DNA of 64,000 nucleotides from a virus. The translations under genes were made by a program, and so were the position numbers. Shown here one piece after another: positions 1 to 7,913 of the stretch. The notes beneath the pieces are model-generated. The model ran no database searches, was not told the DNA's origin, and saw only the letters and a program-made list of their open reading frames with translations. The first letter of the stretch is position 1. Each line of letters starts with the position of its first letter. The stretch spans positions 276,173 to 340,172 of the IMG/VR virus record IMGVR_UViG_3300042473_001265; one strand, given 5' to 3'.

Positions 1-10
1 TTGCCCATCC

Positions 11-18
11 GATAAATA
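11..18 (+). promoter_or_regulatory. T4-type late promoter element
   Basis: GATAAATA lies 22 bases before the start codon at 41. It is one base from the T4 late consensus TATAAATA. The same octamer class recurs before other structural-type genes in this window. Confidence 0.45.
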
Positions 19-40
19 ACACAAAGGTGTCAGGCCCAAA

Positions 41-289
41 ATGCAAAAGAAAACTAGAAGTTTGTTAGAAGAACTCGATTCAATGTACGTTGAGCGTGAC
101 AACCGCCATGTGATTGAAAACCGTGCCAGTAACATCATAGCCAGTGCCATACGCCTGCTAGAGCAGATTGACTCCATTTACGAGCCCGAAACTGCTAAGA
201 ATTTACAACGCAAATTGCTCAATGCCATCAACCTGCGTGACCCAGGCAAATTTACCAGAACCGTGAGAAAAACTGATGCAAATTCATGA
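41..289 (+). CDS. conserved phage protein, 82 aa, helical
   Basis: Small charged protein, predicted mostly helical, with an LEELDSMY start and a central stretch rich in Ile, Ala and Leu. I recognise the general look from T4-like marine phages but know no function. No signal peptide or membrane segment is seen. It overlaps the next gene by 14 bases, so the two are probably translationally coupled. A late-type element at 11-18 suggests late expression and a virion or assembly role (inference). Confidence 0.6.
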   Translation: MQKKTRSLLEELDSMYVERDNRHVIENRASNIIASAIRLLEQIDSIYEPETAKNLQRKLLNAINLRDPGKFTRTVRKTDANS

Positions 290-1829
290 ACTGAGTCGTA
301 GACGCCGCACAGACGAAGGTGTCTTTGACGTCGTTAAAGGTATCGGTAAGGCCGCAGGTTCTGCTCTCGGGGCTGCCACCGGCGTCACCAATCCCAATGC
401 ACAAGCAGCCTCTGCAGGAATTCTTGACCCTGCAAAAAAATTAGACGCAGTAAGAAAAAACAAGGACATGCAGAGAGTTGCTGCACAACTGGCCGCAGGA
501 TGGACTGCAGAAGCAACAAAACTAACTAAGGCACCAGCAGCTGGTGCAGCACCACTGCCCGAAGCAGTGGGCACATACAATAAAAAAACTGGCGCAGCAA
601 ATTTAGATGGTAAAACAATGACTTCATTGTCAGACTTGCCGCCTGCAATACAGCAACAGATACAAGCAAAACAACAAGCTGCTGTACCAGGCAGCGATGC
701 TACACCAACATCTGCAGAACAAGATGCAGCCGATGCAAGAGTTGCAGCTTCTGGTGCAAGTCCCGAAGAAGTTGCAAAGCAACGAGCAGCTAGAGAACAA
801 ACAATAGCAGCCAGAACTTCGCGTACTGCACCAACGGTCAAAACAGCTGATCCATCCGTTGATCCAAGATTAAATCCAACTGCTAATCCAAGATTAAATC
901 CAACTGCTAATCCGGCGATAAATCCAACTGCTAATCCGGCGATAAATCCAACTGCTAATCCGGCGATAAATCCAACTGCTAATCCGGCTGCCGCAACAAC
1001 AACACCAACTAAACCTGGCGCACCACCGGGATTCAATGCTGCCAATGTAATGAAGATGCCAGGCATGCAGCCGGCTGGTAAGAAACCTGCACCTGCCTCT
1101 GCTGCAACGACACCCAAGCCCGGTGCCCCTCCTGGATTCAATGCTGCCAATGTGATGAAGATGCCGGGCATGCCCGGACAACCTGCAACACCCGGGTCAA
1201 TAACACCCGGAGCAGCAGGAGGTGGTGCTGGACAGCCCGACGCAGTAACACCGCCTGCTGACCCGGCAGAAAAAGAATATTGGAACAAGTTTTTAGCATA
1301 TGTAAATAAAAAAACCGCCATTAGAGATGCCAGCACTTATCAAATGATCGGGCTAGATCAAATTCAAAAGCAATCTGGATATAAAAATGAACTTGAAGCA
1401 GCCAAAGCCAAAATTTTACAAGCATACAAAGCCGGGCAAGATGTAACACCAGCAGCCACTGAATATATATTGACAGCAATGGCTGGCGCCCAACTGATAT
1501 CTTCAAAAAATAGGGCCGGCGTGGAACTAGAACAGCCAGAAGTAGATCCAAACGATCCAGACGCTGCCGCAGGAGCCACAGGAGACAACGGTGCTGCCGC
1601 AGGCGGTGCAGCGCCTGGTACTGCGCCCGGTACTGCGCCCACTGCTGGTGGCAGAATTCTTGATACCGCAGGTGTACAAGGGCTATTCAAGTTGAACGGG
1701 GTTGATCCCGCACTGCTACCCAAACTTGGAACTGAATTAAGACGAGCCAGCGGAACCAACGCTGTGACCACAACTGGCAACGGCACAGTTGATAACATGC
1801 TGAAAGCATTGGGATTCAAAGTAACATGA
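276..1829 (+). CDS. Pro/Ala-rich repeat protein, probable virion or assembly protein
   Basis: 517-residue low-complexity protein. Residues about 195-240 hold tandem NPTANPAI-type octapeptides encoded by near-identical 24-base DNA repeats. Two copies of [18 protein letters not shown] follow near residues 247 and 282. More ordered regions lie at about 330-400 (charged, Tyr-containing) and at the C-terminus (about 460-517, [18 protein letters not shown]). The repeats look like a flexible linker joining folded ends. It overlaps both neighbours (upstream by 14 bases, downstream by ATGA). A 350-residue reverse-strand reading frame over the same bases mirrors the repeats and was rejected. Function unknown; structural role inferred from context. 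Confidence 0.7.
   Translation: MQIHELSRRRRTDEGVFDVVKGIGKAAGSALGAATGVTNPNAQAASAGILDPAKKLDAVRKNKDMQRVAAQLAAGWTAEATKLTKAPAAGAAPLPEAVGTYNKKTGAANLDGKTMTSLSDLPPAIQQQIQAKQQAAVPGSDATPTSAEQDAADARVAASGASPEEVAKQRAAREQTIAARTSRTAPTVKTADPSVDPRLNPTANPRLNPTANPAINPTANPAINPTANPAINPTANPAAATTTPTKPGAPPGFNAANVMKMPGMQPAGKKPAPASAATTPKPGAPPGFNAANVMKMPGMPGQPATPGSITPGAAGGGAGQPDAVTPPADPAEKEYWNKFLAYVNKKTAIRDASTYQMIGLDQIQKQSGYKNELEAAKAKILQAYKAGQDVTPAATEYILTAMAGAQLISSKNRAGVELEQPEVDPNDPDAAAGATGDNGAAAGGAAPGTAPGTAPTAGGRILDTAGVQGLFKLNGVDPALLPKLGTELRRASGTNAVTTTGNGTVDNMLKALGFKVT
862..990 (+). repeat. tandem 24-base coding repeat (NPTANPAI)
   Basis: About five copies of a 24-base unit containing AATCCAACTGCTAATCC. The later copies are almost identical in DNA, which points to recent slippage or unequal recombination. 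All copies keep the frame, so this is a protein repeat, not a CRISPR array. Confidence 0.8.
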
Positions 1830-3694
1830 TATTAAAAGAAGGCGGCAATGTATTTAAAGATCAGAATGGTCGCATTCTGACTCAACGCATCAATCAAACA
1901 GACGTGAATCCCACCTTGGCCTGGTTGGAAATGCTGCTGCCGGGCCTGGATCTACAAAACAACAAACTGGGCTCAACTGGGCTAAAACCCACATCCGGTG
2001 ACTTGGATATAGCAGTGGATGCCAATGTTGTCAGCAAAGACCAATTGGCTGCAAAACTGACTCAGTGGGCTCAGAGCCATGGTCTCAAACCCGAAGACTA
2101 TGTGAAACGGTCCGGCATCAGTGTGCATTTTAAAACGCCCATCAATGGAAGACCCACAATGGGCTATGTGCAAACTGACTTTATGTTTTTGACCAATGTG
2201 CCATTCTCCAAGTTTGCGCTGACAGCCGCTGCTGACAGCAAGTACGGCGGATCTGATCGCAATGTGCTGATCAACAGCATAGCCAAAAGCATGGGTTACA
2301 AACTGAATCAAACTTCGGGCATTGCCGACCGCGCAACCAACAAAATTATCACAGATGATCCTGACAAGATTGCCAAGCTGTTGCTGAACAATCGTGCAAC
2401 CAAAGAAGATTTGTACAGTGTAGAAACTATTGTGGCTGCATTGGAACAGGATCCCAAGCGTGATGCCAAGTTGGCAGATGCTAGAGATCACTTTGCTAAA
2501 AAAGGTGTGCCTTTTATGGAAAGCGATGAACCAGTGTACAAAGAATACACCGAAGTGGATTTTCTTGCACGCCTGCGTGATCGTATTGTGAATCAAGGCA
2601 TGCAGGTCATTGTGGAAGGTGCAAAGGATGCCAGAATTGAACACTTAGAAGATCTAGTGTTTGAAAAAGGAACCCGGGGCATTCGTGAAGCAGTGGACAT
2701 CATGCGACATGCTGCTGAAAATACTAGAGCAACTACCACTGTCAAGTGGGATGGAAAGCCCGCCATTATATTTGGACGCAAGCCTGACGGCACATTTGTG
2801 CTCACAGACAAAAGCGGATTCAGTGCCAAAGGCTACGACGGCTTGGCCACATCACCGGAGCATATTCAACAAATAATGGCCCTGCGCAAAGGTGACAGAA
2901 CTGAACTGGTAGCTATCTATCAAAAGTTATTTCCTCTGTTACGGGCTGCCACTCCGGAAAACATGCGCGGCTATGTGCAAGGCGATCTGTTGTACACCAA
3001 CACTCCGCCCGAAGTTGCTGGCGCATTTGTGTTCCAACCAAACTTTGTTGAATACAAGATACCTGCTGGTAGTCAGCTGGGGCAGCGTATTGCTGCCAGC
3101 GAAGTGGGTGTTGCAATTCACACCAGATACAAAGATCCTGACAGTTCGCCTACTGCAATTAAAAACATCGCACTGGATCCTGTTCCAGGATTGTTGTTGA
3201 TTGAACCCAGTGTCAAAGACATTCAAAATATCGAACTCAATACTCAGTTGGTCAAGCAACTGAGTCAAATCATTTCTGTTCACGGCAAAGACATTGATGG
3301 ATTGTTCAATCCTGCGGACCTTCGTTCAGCTGGTATCACTGACTTACCACAGTTATGCAAACGCTATATCAATTCTAGAATTACCAGCAACTACGACAAC
3401 CTGCTGAATGGCTTTGGTGACTGGTTGCAGGCCAATGTGACACCACGCAAATTCAACAACATTGTGGAATATTTACAAAGCCCGCGATCCAACACCGACG
3501 GCATTACCGCAGCATTCGCAGCGTTCATGTTGTTGCACGATATCAAAACTGACATGTTGACACAGTTGGATCGTCAGCAGCCAGGCCAGGAAGGCTGGGT
3601 ACTAGCAACACCAGCAGGCCGCGCCAAACTGGTGAATAGATTTGGATTCAGTGCAGGAAACCGTGCTCTAAACAACCCAGAACAAGCAGCCTAA
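1826..3694 (+). CDS. nucleotidyltransferase/ligase-like fusion protein
   Basis: 622 residues with two recognisable parts. Residues about 45-105 carry [17 protein letters not shown], a Pol-beta-type nucleotidyltransferase signature (GS then DLD, D59 and D61). Around residue 307 is KWDG, the lysine motif I of covalent nucleotidyltransferases (DNA/RNA ligases, capping enzymes). It is followed by QGDLLY (resembling motif III) and VEYKIP. Large phage proteins with a KWDG module occur in T4-like marine phages, usually unannotated. It starts inside the stop of the preceding gene (ATGA). Possible roles are nucleic acid end repair or RNA modification; activity is inferred from motifs only. Sequence after residue about 420 is unassigned. 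Confidence 0.65.
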   Translation: MILKEGGNVFKDQNGRILTQRINQTDVNPTLAWLEMLLPGLDLQNNKLGSTGLKPTSGDLDIAVDANVVSKDQLAAKLTQWAQSHGLKPEDYVKRSGISVHFKTPINGRPTMGYVQTDFMFLTNVPFSKFALTAAADSKYGGSDRNVLINSIAKSMGYKLNQTSGIADRATNKIITDDPDKIAKLLLNNRATKEDLYSVETIVAALEQDPKRDAKLADARDHFAKKGVPFMESDEPVYKEYTEVDFLARLRDRIVNQGMQVIVEGAKDARIEHLEDLVFEKGTRGIREAVDIMRHAAENTRATTTVKWDGKPAIIFGRKPDGTFVLTDKSGFSAKGYDGLATSPEHIQQIMALRKGDRTELVAIYQKLFPLLRAATPENMRGYVQGDLLYTNTPPEVAGAFVFQPNFVEYKIPAGSQLGQRIAASEVGVAIHTRYKDPDSSPTAIKNIALDPVPGLLLIEPSVKDIQNIELNTQLVKQLSQIISVHGKDIDGLFNPADLRSAGITDLPQLCKRYINSRITSNYDNLLNGFGDWLQANVTPRKFNNIVEYLQSPRSNTDGITAAFAAFMLLHDIKTDMLTQLDRQQPGQEGWVLATPAGRAKLVNRFGFSAGNRALNNPEQAA

Positions 3695-3715
3695 CCGGTA
3701 ATTTTTCTCCAAATA

Positions 3716-3723
3716 CATAAATA
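3716..3723 (+). promoter_or_regulatory. T4-type late promoter element
   Basis: CATAAATA, 42 bases before the start at 3766, one base from TATAAATA. It drives a single small structural-type gene that ends in a terminator. Confidence 0.5.
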
Positions 3724-3765
3724 AAAGTAGGTCAACCAAGACCACATACTTTAGGAGATTTTAAA

Positions 3766-4143
3766 ATGGCAAATATCACAACAGCAACGAACGGCACATA
3801 CCAACCAGTATCCAACATGGACTCTGGAACAGTAGCATCTTCACCAGGTGCTGGTTATCCAACACCGTTAAACAGCGCAACCAGTGCTGTCACAGTTAAC
3901 TTGGCTGGTCCAAAGTTAGACTTCTTCACAATCACTTTGGCAAGTTTGGCCACTAGTGGCGCAGTTTTGAATGCATGTATGCTTGCCATTCAAACCAAGG
4001 CCACTATTGCCATGTACGAAGTCACTGACGCTGGTACAGATACACTGGCTATTGCTGTGTATCCCACAGGCGCTTGGACCACTGCTACACTAGACACTGC
4101 CACTGGCGGTAGTACAGCAGCCACTGCAACATTCACAAACTAA
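3766..4143 (+). CDS. small Thr/Ala-rich virion-type protein
   Basis: 125 residues, very rich in Thr, Ala, Ser and Gly with few charges, as in phage head-decoration or tail proteins. The beta-rich core (SAVTVNLAGPKLDFFTITLA) is followed by a helical LNACMLAIQTKATIAMYEV stretch. It has a good ribosome site (AGGAG), its own late-type element and its own terminator, the pattern of an abundantly made structural protein. Family not recognised; structural role inferred. Confidence 0.65.
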   Translation: MANITTATNGTYQPVSNMDSGTVASSPGAGYPTPLNSATSAVTVNLAGPKLDFFTITLASLATSGAVLNACMLAIQTKATIAMYEVTDAGTDTLAIAVYPTGAWTTATLDTATGGSTAATATFTN

Positions 4144-4162
4144 GCAATTAGTTTTTGATACA

Positions 4163-4195
4163 AAAACCCTGGATTAAAACCCAGGGTTTTCTTTT
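4163..4195 (+). terminator. rho-independent terminator
   Basis: AAAACCCTGG (4163-4172) pairs perfectly with CCAGGGTTTT (4181-4190) over an 8-base loop, then CTTTT. It closes the single-gene unit 3766-4143. Confidence 0.9.
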
Positions 4196-4198
4196 GGC

Positions 4199-4206
4199 GT
4201 TAAATA
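4199..4206 (+). promoter_or_regulatory. T4-type late promoter element, close to ATG
   Basis: GTTAAATA follows the terminator directly and ends 7 bases before the ATG at 4214. The predicted transcription start would be at or next to the start codon, so the message may be leaderless. Confidence 0.4.
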
Positions 4207-4213
4207 CTTCATT

Positions 4214-4468
4214 ATGATGGTGAGCAAGATTACCGAAGTGACGATATTTGAAAGTCCAGATGGCGGCCGGACAGTGTATGCACGTCACCCAGGCGCACAG
4301 AATCGGTCACTGCATTATCAAGATCCCAAACTAAAACAAGAACTAGATGAATTAGAACACAAGCGCCGCTGGGCAGAAATATTTGAATCCCGGCACAACA
4401 ATGTAGCACTCAATGAACTGTGCAGTAAAGTTGAAGTGCTGTATGAATTGAGTAAAAAGAACAAATGA
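4214..4468 (+). CDS. conserved phage protein, 84 aa
   Basis: Has an N-terminal beta-type segment (ITEVTIFESPDGGRTVYARHPG) and a charged helical C-terminal half. The ATG sits 7 bases after a late-type element, with no clear ribosome site. A second ATG follows at once (codon 2), so either could be used. The stop overlaps the next start (ATGA). Function unknown. Confidence 0.6.
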   Translation: MMVSKITEVTIFESPDGGRTVYARHPGAQNRSLHYQDPKLKQELDELEHKRRWAEIFESRHNNVALNELCSKVEVLYELSKKNK

Positions 4469-4905
4469 AATATGCAGTACAAACTTTCTTTGACATAACA
4501 GCCACTGGAATTACAGGACATTTTAAACCGTCAAGGATTCCGTTTCGCGACAATGCAGGAAATATGATAACCGATGCAGAATCCTGGAATCGTGCTAGAA
4601 ATCAACAACGCAACTGGGAAACCGTAACACAGATTCTTGGACTAAGAACTCAGCTGTTCCGCCTGCAAGATCCCATAGTAGACACATCACGCAGTGCATG
4701 GATGTTTGAATTCGAAACAGAATCTGACAACATATACGGCAATGATGTTGATCCCACCAGCATATTGAGAGCCGATGCGGATGGTGTGCCCATGCTGACC
4801 GGACTGGATAACAAGCACGAATTGGCATCGACCATTGTCACTCAGGGCCCGGCTCAGAATATTTGGTTTGTTCCGGTCTCCATAAATAGATCAACGGAGA
4901 CTTAA
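4465..4905 (+). CDS. conserved phage protein, 146 aa
   Basis: Soluble protein with the opening MKYAVQTFFDITATGITGHF and a central RNQQRNWETVTQILGLRTQ segment. Proteins of this appearance are common next to virion genes in T4-like marine phages, but I cannot assign a function. It starts in the preceding stop codon. A late-type element inside its 3' end (4881-4888) serves the next gene. Confidence 0.65.
   Translation: MKYAVQTFFDITATGITGHFKPSRIPFRDNAGNMITDAESWNRARNQQRNWETVTQILGLRTQLFRLQDPIVDTSRSAWMFEFETESDNIYGNDVDPTSILRADADGVPMLTGLDNKHELASTIVTQGPAQNIWFVPVSINRSTET
4881..4888 (+). promoter_or_regulatory. T4-type late promoter element
   Basis: CATAAATA, within the end of the upstream gene and 17 bases before the start at 4906. 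Confidence 0.45.
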
Positions 4906-5169
4906 ATGGTTGATACTACCAATATTGAAAAGAAAAGTTTAGAAGCACATGTGGAACTGTGTGCTGAACGCTACAGTGCGTTGGAATCAAGATTGGATAA
5001 TGTAGATTCTAAAATTTCTCAGCTTGAAAAAATCATTTGTGAAGTGCGCGACATGGTACAGTCCATGGCCGAAAAACGCAATGATCAATTGATCAACTGG
5101 GGCATAGGTACCATTGGTACACTAGTTGCTGTGGTTGGGTACCTTATTACACAATACGTTCTTAAATGA
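4906..5169 (+). CDS. coiled-coil protein with C-terminal membrane anchor
   Basis: 87 residues. Residues about 8-60 form a coiled coil (SRLDNVDSKISQLEKIICEVRDMVQ), and residues about 66-86 are one membrane segment (IGTIGTLVAVVGYLITQYVL). This layout is seen in small phage membrane proteins, including some holin-like ones, but one segment with a long coiled coil does not prove a lysis role. The start directly abuts the preceding stop, and the stop overlaps the next start. Confidence 0.6.
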   Translation: MVDTTNIEKKSLEAHVELCAERYSALESRLDNVDSKISQLEKIICEVRDMVQSMAEKRNDQLINWGIGTIGTLVAVVGYLITQYVLK

Positions 5170-5663
5170 CCCTAGACACACAATTTGAACGCCTGTTTAA
5201 AACTGAGTTTGCGGCGCTACAGTCCAACAGTCTTTGGAAAAATGATGCTGGAGAATACCAAGTATTTGGGCGTTATCGCATTGTGAAAGAATCAGCAGGC
5301 TACAGAGTATACTGTTCTCTAACTGAAGTTGGGCTTTTTCACAGCACAAGAGCAGCACTGAGCTGGTGTATTGCCGACAAGTTTGCGCGGTATAACACAG
5401 CCAGGGATATACTACAGCTGGACAATAATTTACATTTTTTAACAGTGGATATCAACACCAGAGCTGCCCTGGGTGATCGTGCAAAAACTGCTGATCAGCA
5501 TGAAATTATACTGACCAAGCTGGAAAGTAAAATTATACAGAAAAAAGAGATAGAAAATAGGTTAGACATTTGTGTCAACTGGGCTAAATATTATCAACAA
5601 CAAGGATTCGACAATGAAACTGCAAGACCTGGCCGTGCTGCCACAAACAAAACAAATCGCTAA
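5166..5663 (+). CDS. conserved phage protein, 165 aa
   Basis: Soluble protein; residues about 25-75 look beta-rich (YQVFGRYRIVKESAGYRVYC), followed by a helical charged half (ILTKLESKIIQKKEIENRL). Similar-looking proteins of unknown function occur in T4-like cyanophages. Its last 50 bases overlap the next gene in another frame. A late-type element at 5583-5590 lies inside its end. Confidence 0.6.
   Translation: MTLDTQFERLFKTEFAALQSNSLWKNDAGEYQVFGRYRIVKESAGYRVYCSLTEVGLFHSTRAALSWCIADKFARYNTARDILQLDNNLHFLTVDINTRAALGDRAKTADQHEIILTKLESKIIQKKEIENRLDICVNWAKYYQQQGFDNETARPGRAATNKTNR
5583..5590 (+). promoter_or_regulatory. T4-type late promoter element
   Basis: GCTAAATA, 23 bases before the ATG at 5614, within the upstream coding region. 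Confidence 0.4.
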
Positions 5664-6483
5664 AGTATTCGAAAGTTACTTTGGTAATACCATTACCTTT
5701 GAATCAATTTCCAAGCGCCATGCACATGCCATGTTGGGCCGAGTACGCAGCTTGATAAGCGAGCACCGTGCCACCACTTCCTATCATGGCAGTGAAAAAA
5801 GCCCAGCCTACTTAAAGTTGGTAATGATGGAACAAGTGCTGACCAAGAAACTTCGTGAAGAATTTCCAAGCACTGATGGCACTGCTGCGGTTGATCCAGC
5901 CAAGACCAAACAGGCCCTGGCCAAAATTCAAGATCCCAAACTCAAAGCTGCCATGACCAAAAGCGCAGCCGGACAGACACTTTCACCAGACGAACAAAAA
6001 CTTGTGCAAGGTGCAGCACTGCAAGCAGTGGCCGCAGAAAGCCGTCGTAGAACTGGTCGCCGTTTGAGTGAAAGCGAAGTGCAACAAGCTCAGGTTATCC
6101 TGGCCAGTCAAGACATGGTTGACCAAGTACAGAAGATGATTGAACAGGTCACTTCGTTACAATTTAAAGATTTGCCTGCGTTGGTAGATCAGATTCGCAA
6201 TGAAATTGGCTACGAGCAAGCAACAAAATTCAATGCCGACGCAACTGCTGCACTGGGCGGCATGGTTCAAAACTTGCAGGGCTCCAAAACACAATTGGAA
6301 GCTGCAATGGGCACAGTCACTGGTCAAGCTCCAGTAATACCCGGCGGCGATGTAGCTGCTGAATTACCAGTTGATCCAATGGCTGATCCAATGGCTGCTG
6401 CGCCAGCAGATGATTTAGACATCGATGTTGATGCAGACATTGAAGAACCAGTTTCGGCTGGTCTAGGTCGCGATCGCAGATAA
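5614..6483 (+). CDS. helical conserved phage protein, scaffold-like
   Basis: 289 residues. I chose the ATG at 5614 because AAGGA lies upstream and it follows a late-type element; an in-frame ATG at 5572 has no such support. Mostly helical and Gln/Ala/Lys-rich, ending in an acidic segment (DDLDIDVDADIEEP) and a basic tip (GRDRR). This resembles phage prohead core or scaffold proteins, but no sequence motif confirms that. The next gene starts in its stop codon (TAATG). Confidence 0.6.
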   Translation: MKLQDLAVLPQTKQIAKVFESYFGNTITFESISKRHAHAMLGRVRSLISEHRATTSYHGSEKSPAYLKLVMMEQVLTKKLREEFPSTDGTAAVDPAKTKQALAKIQDPKLKAAMTKSAAGQTLSPDEQKLVQGAALQAVAAESRRRTGRRLSESEVQQAQVILASQDMVDQVQKMIEQVTSLQFKDLPALVDQIRNEIGYEQATKFNADATAALGGMVQNLQGSKTQLEAAMGTVTGQAPVIPGGDVAAELPVDPMADPMAAAPADDLDIDVDADIEEPVSAGLGRDRR

Positions 6484-6824
6484 TGCGTTTACGAGAGTTC
6501 GCTGAAGATCAAGCTGATGGTCAAAAACTTGCGGCATTGGCCACCTTTCTCAGCGACCGAGCCAATGACGAAGCAGCAGCAAAACAAATTAGCAAAAAAA
6601 CATTCATCGAACTTGCCCGCTCTGTGGGTGTCAATGTAAACGACACCAATCTCAATGACATGGTTGCTGCTGAACCACTCAGCAACATCCTCAACCCAAT
6701 TGATACTGGTTCAGACATAATCAGTTTCAAAGGCGACACAGAAGCTGCCACCGGCATGAGTGTTGATCAAGCTCAAGAAGTGGTCAACAGCAATGCCAAG
6801 TCGGCAATGAAACGCCGTCAGTAA
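6483..6824 (+). CDS. conserved phage protein, 113 aa
   Basis: Opens with MRLREFAED. Helical protein with a segment FIELARSVGVNVNDTNLNDMV and a GMSVDQAQEVV region near the C-terminus. Homologue-like proteins occur in T4-like marine phages without known function. Coupled to the upstream gene by a TAATG overlap, so the pair probably acts together. Confidence 0.55.
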   Translation: MRLREFAEDQADGQKLAALATFLSDRANDEAAAKQISKKTFIELARSVGVNVNDTNLNDMVAAEPLSNILNPIDTGSDIISFKGDTEAATGMSVDQAQEVVNSNAKSAMKRRQ

Positions 6825-6856
6825 CACACTCAAAATCGCAGTATACTCAAAAGACT

Positions 6857-6949
6857 AGTAAATACACTGAGAGTGTAGTATACTATACGCATAGCTATTA
6901 TTACGATAGCTGTAAATTCAACAATTTAATACAACAGGAAATTTTTTAA
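6857..6949 (+). promoter_or_regulatory. cspA upstream regulatory region
   Basis: This 93-base leader holds AGTAAATA (6857-6864, late-type), a perfect 10-base palindrome TAGTATACTA (6876-6885) containing a -10-like TATACT (6879-6884), and a short inverted repeat AGCTAT...ATAGCT further down. No good -35 pairs with the TATACT. The palindrome could be an operator and the hairpin an mRNA leader structure as in host cold-shock genes; both are inference. Confidence 0.4.
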
Positions 6950-7153
6950 ATGGCATCAGGTAAAGTAAAATGGTTTAATGAAACCAAAGGTTTTGGGTTT
7001 ATTACTCCAGACGCAGGCGGAGAAGAACTGTTCGCACACTACACAGCAATTCAAACAGATGGATTCAAGGTCCTCAAAGAAAATCAGCGTGTATCTTACG
7101 ATGTAGTTCAAGGACAAAAAGGCCTGCAAGCATCTAACATTGTGCCACAGTAA
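6950..7153 (+). CDS. cspA: cold-shock protein (CspA family)
   Basis: 67 residues, the full usual length for the family. It has the RNA-binding motif [15 protein letters not shown] (RNP1-like KGFGFI) and a later ELFAHYTAI stretch where the second RNP motif normally reads VFVHFSAI. The family binds single-stranded RNA or DNA as an OB-fold chaperone and antiterminator. It is a single-gene unit with its own leader and terminator. It lies just ahead of iscU, but the terminator separates them. The E/Y changes in RNP2 are conservative. Confidence 0.93.
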   Translation: MASGKVKWFNETKGFGFITPDAGGEELFAHYTAIQTDGFKVLKENQRVSYDVVQGQKGLQASNIVPQ

Positions 7154-7163
7154 ATCGCAACAG

Positions 7164-7185
7164 GCCGGGTTACTCCGGCTTTTTT
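7164..7185 (+). terminator. rho-independent terminator after cspA
   Basis: GCCGG (7164-7168) pairs with CCGGC (7175-7179), followed by six T. Confidence 0.85.
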
Positions 7186-7209
7186 ATCAAATTATAAAAC
7201 AATCAACAT

Positions 7210-7593
7210 ATGGCCTATTCAGAAAAAGTAGTTGATCATTATGAGAACCCAAGAAATGTAGGCAGCTTTGCCAAAGAAGATGGTGATGTCGGCACAGGCA
7301 TGGTCGGGGCTCCGGCCTGCGGCGATGTGATGAAGCTGCAAATCAAAGTCACCGACGGAGTAATCACAGATGCAAGATTTAAAACATACGGTTGCGGCAG
7401 CGCGATTGCGTCAAGTTCGCTTGTTACTGAATGGGTCAAAGGACTCACCCTTGAGCAGGCGGAAACGATCAAAAATAGCGAAATTGCTACTGAGCTTGCC
7501 CTTCCCCCTGTTAAAATTCATTGTTCAATACTTGCAGAAGATGCCATCAAAGCGGCGGTAGCTGACTATAGAATCAAGCATCCAGCGCAATGA
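7210..7593 (+). CDS. iscU: Fe-S cluster scaffold protein IscU
   Basis: 127 residues, full length. All key residues are visible: C37 and D39 in PACGDVMK, C62 in GCGSAIAS, C105 in LPPVKIHCS. LPPVK is the site bound by the chaperone HscA. IscU receives sulfur from IscS and iron, builds [2Fe-2S]/[4Fe-4S] clusters and hands them on. The phage carries no iscS in this window, so the host desulfurase would have to supply sulfur. The stop overlaps the iscA start (ATGA), and the radical SAM gene follows directly. Function is near certain; its purpose in infection is inference. Confidence 0.96.
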   Translation: MAYSEKVVDHYENPRNVGSFAKEDGDVGTGMVGAPACGDVMKLQIKVTDGVITDARFKTYGCGSAIASSSLVTEWVKGLTLEQAETIKNSEIATELALPPVKIHCSILAEDAIKAAVADYRIKHPAQ

Positions 7594-7913
7594 TCGAAGT
7601 CACTGACACTGCTGCTAAAAAAATTAAAAAAAGTTTAGCCGCTCGCGGTCGCGGTGAAGGCATCCAAATTGGTGTACGAACCACTGGTTGTTCGGGACTT
7701 GCTTATGTGTTAGAATATGTAGACAATCCCAATTTGCATTGTGTACGACATTACGATTCAAATGGTGTACGGGTGTTCATTGATCCCAAACACCTGCCGT
7801 ACTTGGATGGCATGATAGTAGATTTCAAAAGGAACGGCCTCAACGAAGGTTTTGAGTTTATCAACAAAAACGAGCGCGACCGCTGCGGTTGCGGAGAATC
7901 ATTCAGAGTTTAG
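7590..7913 (+). CDS. iscA: Fe-S carrier protein IscA/SufA/ErpA type
   Basis: 107 residues with the three conserved cysteines: C34 in TTGCSGLAY and C99/C101 in RCGCGESF. The A-type carrier family takes clusters from IscU and delivers them to targets. Translationally coupled to iscU (ATGA), and its TAG stop directly abuts the start of the radical SAM gene. The three form one operon, suggesting cluster delivery to that enzyme (inference). Which of IscA, SufA or ErpA it is closest to cannot be decided by eye. Confidence 0.95.
   Translation: MIEVTDTAAKKIKKSLAARGRGEGIQIGVRTTGCSGLAYVLEYVDNPNLHCVRHYDSNGVRVFIDPKHLPYLDGMIVDFKRNGLNEGFEFINKNERDRCGCGESFRV

Noticed and set aside
862-990. CRISPR-like direct repeats
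   Set aside because: No unique spacers; the units are contiguous and keep one reading frame inside a protein.
284-1336. 350-residue reverse-strand reading frame
   Set aside because: It mirrors the Pro/Ala repeats of the forward gene, is Ala/Gly/Val-rich without domain patterns, and the forward gene has good neighbour overlaps.
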